Of a DNA stretch of 64,000 nt, positions 63,295 through 64,000 are shown in pieces; the first letter of the stretch is position 1, and each line of letters opens with the position of its first letter. Made by a program: the position numbers and the translations under genes. The stretch comes from Ceratodon purpureus. Lineage: Eukaryota > Streptophyta > Bryopsida > Pseudoditrichales > Ditrichaceae. The notes under the pieces are model-generated. The model worked only from the letters and a program-made list of their open reading frames with translations, ran no database searches and was not told the origin of the DNA. The stretch is taken from NCBI GenBank assembly GCA_014871385.1, contig CM026427.1, forward strand, positions 11,842,430-11,906,429, written 5' to 3'.

Positions 63295-64000
63295 TTAACC
63301 CCTAAATGCCCACCATGAATTCACATTGAAAACTGCCTTTCGACACTCTTTTGTGAAGCAAGTTAGTTTTTCCAATTTTGTGACAATTTTTTGCAATTTC
63401 AACCGTAGGATCTTATATCTAACTCATTGAGACATTCTTTTCCAAAATTTTAGAGAAAAATACAACACCAATTGCAAAATCGTAATGTTCAAAGTTAAAA
63501 AACAAGTTTTTTTCAATCCTTCAAGAAGCTGAAATCTCACTTTCAATGAATTTTCAAAAAATATGCTTATCAAATTTGAAATGGGAAACTCCATATTCTA
63601 ATATAAAAATGACTAGAGAATCTACACAAAAAATATCAAATGAAAAAACCTAGGTTTTCATCTTCAAAAGATATGTAAATCAAAATACAATGTAGAATAC
63701 AAGGAAAAACTAAATTGCTGATTACATCCACATAAAAGTGGATAACATTACTTTCAATAGTAAAAATGATGTGATACAACAAAAAAAAAATTCGATTTGT
63801 ATTTTTGAAAAATTGTCAAAATTGTATTCAAAATGAGCTCTTATAGTTTTTTTTCATGAAGATTTGACCAAACTGCCCGCATAACATGAATTGTCATATC
63901 TTTTACCTCACTTGTTGGAATGGACTGAATCAAAGCATTCTATTCAAATATGAATCTCTAAAAATGATGATATTTTTATTTATTTTTTAAAAATATATTT
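63295..64000. mobile_element. Left end of another TTAA element
   Basis: Begins TTAACCCCTAAATGCCC and continues beyond the window. The next 130 bp (ACTGCCT, CCGTAGGATCTTATATCTAACT) resemble the right end of the 6.2-kb element in reverse, so it is probably another large family member. Confidence 0.6.

Noticed and set aside
1..64000. CRISPR arrays, rRNA or intact tRNA genes
   Set aside because: No regularly spaced repeats, no rRNA signature, and only tRNA-like Pol III boxes in SINE candidates.

Overview
Eukaryotic nuclear DNA, almost certainly a land plant. The support is three eEF1A genes with a 5'UTR intron, an RPS29 gene with telo-box promoter sequence, a plant-type CRIPT gene with split exons, Ty1/copia and MULE remains, and many MITEs. 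A non-flowering plant (bryophyte-like) would fit the Dualen-like retrotransposon, a group described from green algae, but the sequence does not settle the species.

Layout. (1) 294-16733 is a very large inverted repeat: arms 294-5950 and 11077-16733 mirror each other without any indel, and each carries an identical eEF1A gene. The left arm and spacer hold a degenerate Ty1/copia element (4549-10060, minus), itself carrying a perfect 55-bp hairpin and a 0.4-kb foldback element. (2) 17080-34792 is one 17.7-kb non-LTR retrotransposon on the minus strand, flanked by a 12-bp target-site duplication. Its empty site is preserved at about 46.92 kb in the third eEF1A copy. (3) 34.9-46.8 kb is AT-rich DNA packed with TTAA-flanked, piggyBac-like elements of 0.23, 0.9 and 6.2 kb, a TA-flanked mariner-like MITE and SINE-like units. 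(4) 46796-49970 is the third eEF1A copy, abutting an intron-containing MULE relict. (5) 54.7-58.4 kb is the ordinary gene island: RPS29 (minus), CRIPT (plus, divergent) and a small lysine-rich protein gene. (6) 58.4-64 kb is AT-rich DNA with more MITEs and a promoter-like remnant.

The most remarkable object is the 17.7-kb retrotransposon. Read along its minus strand it encodes a gag-like ORF1 and a low-complexity His/Thr/Pro/Asn region. These are followed by a 2A ribosome-skipping motif, an APE endonuclease, reverse transcriptase, a domain that I align to the PCIF1/CAPAM cap-adenosine N6-methyltransferase family, RNase H, a CCHC knuckle and a C-terminal PD-(D/E)xK (restriction-like) nuclease. 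Two endonucleases plus RNase H is the Dualen/RandI plan; the methyltransferase-like insert and the 2A are the surprising parts. The polyprotein is split at two C homopolymers, both requiring the same +1 shift. The 4-kb 3' region carries, on the opposite strand, what looks like an intron-containing gene of unknown function. The flanks match the empty site without visible differences, so the insertion is young.
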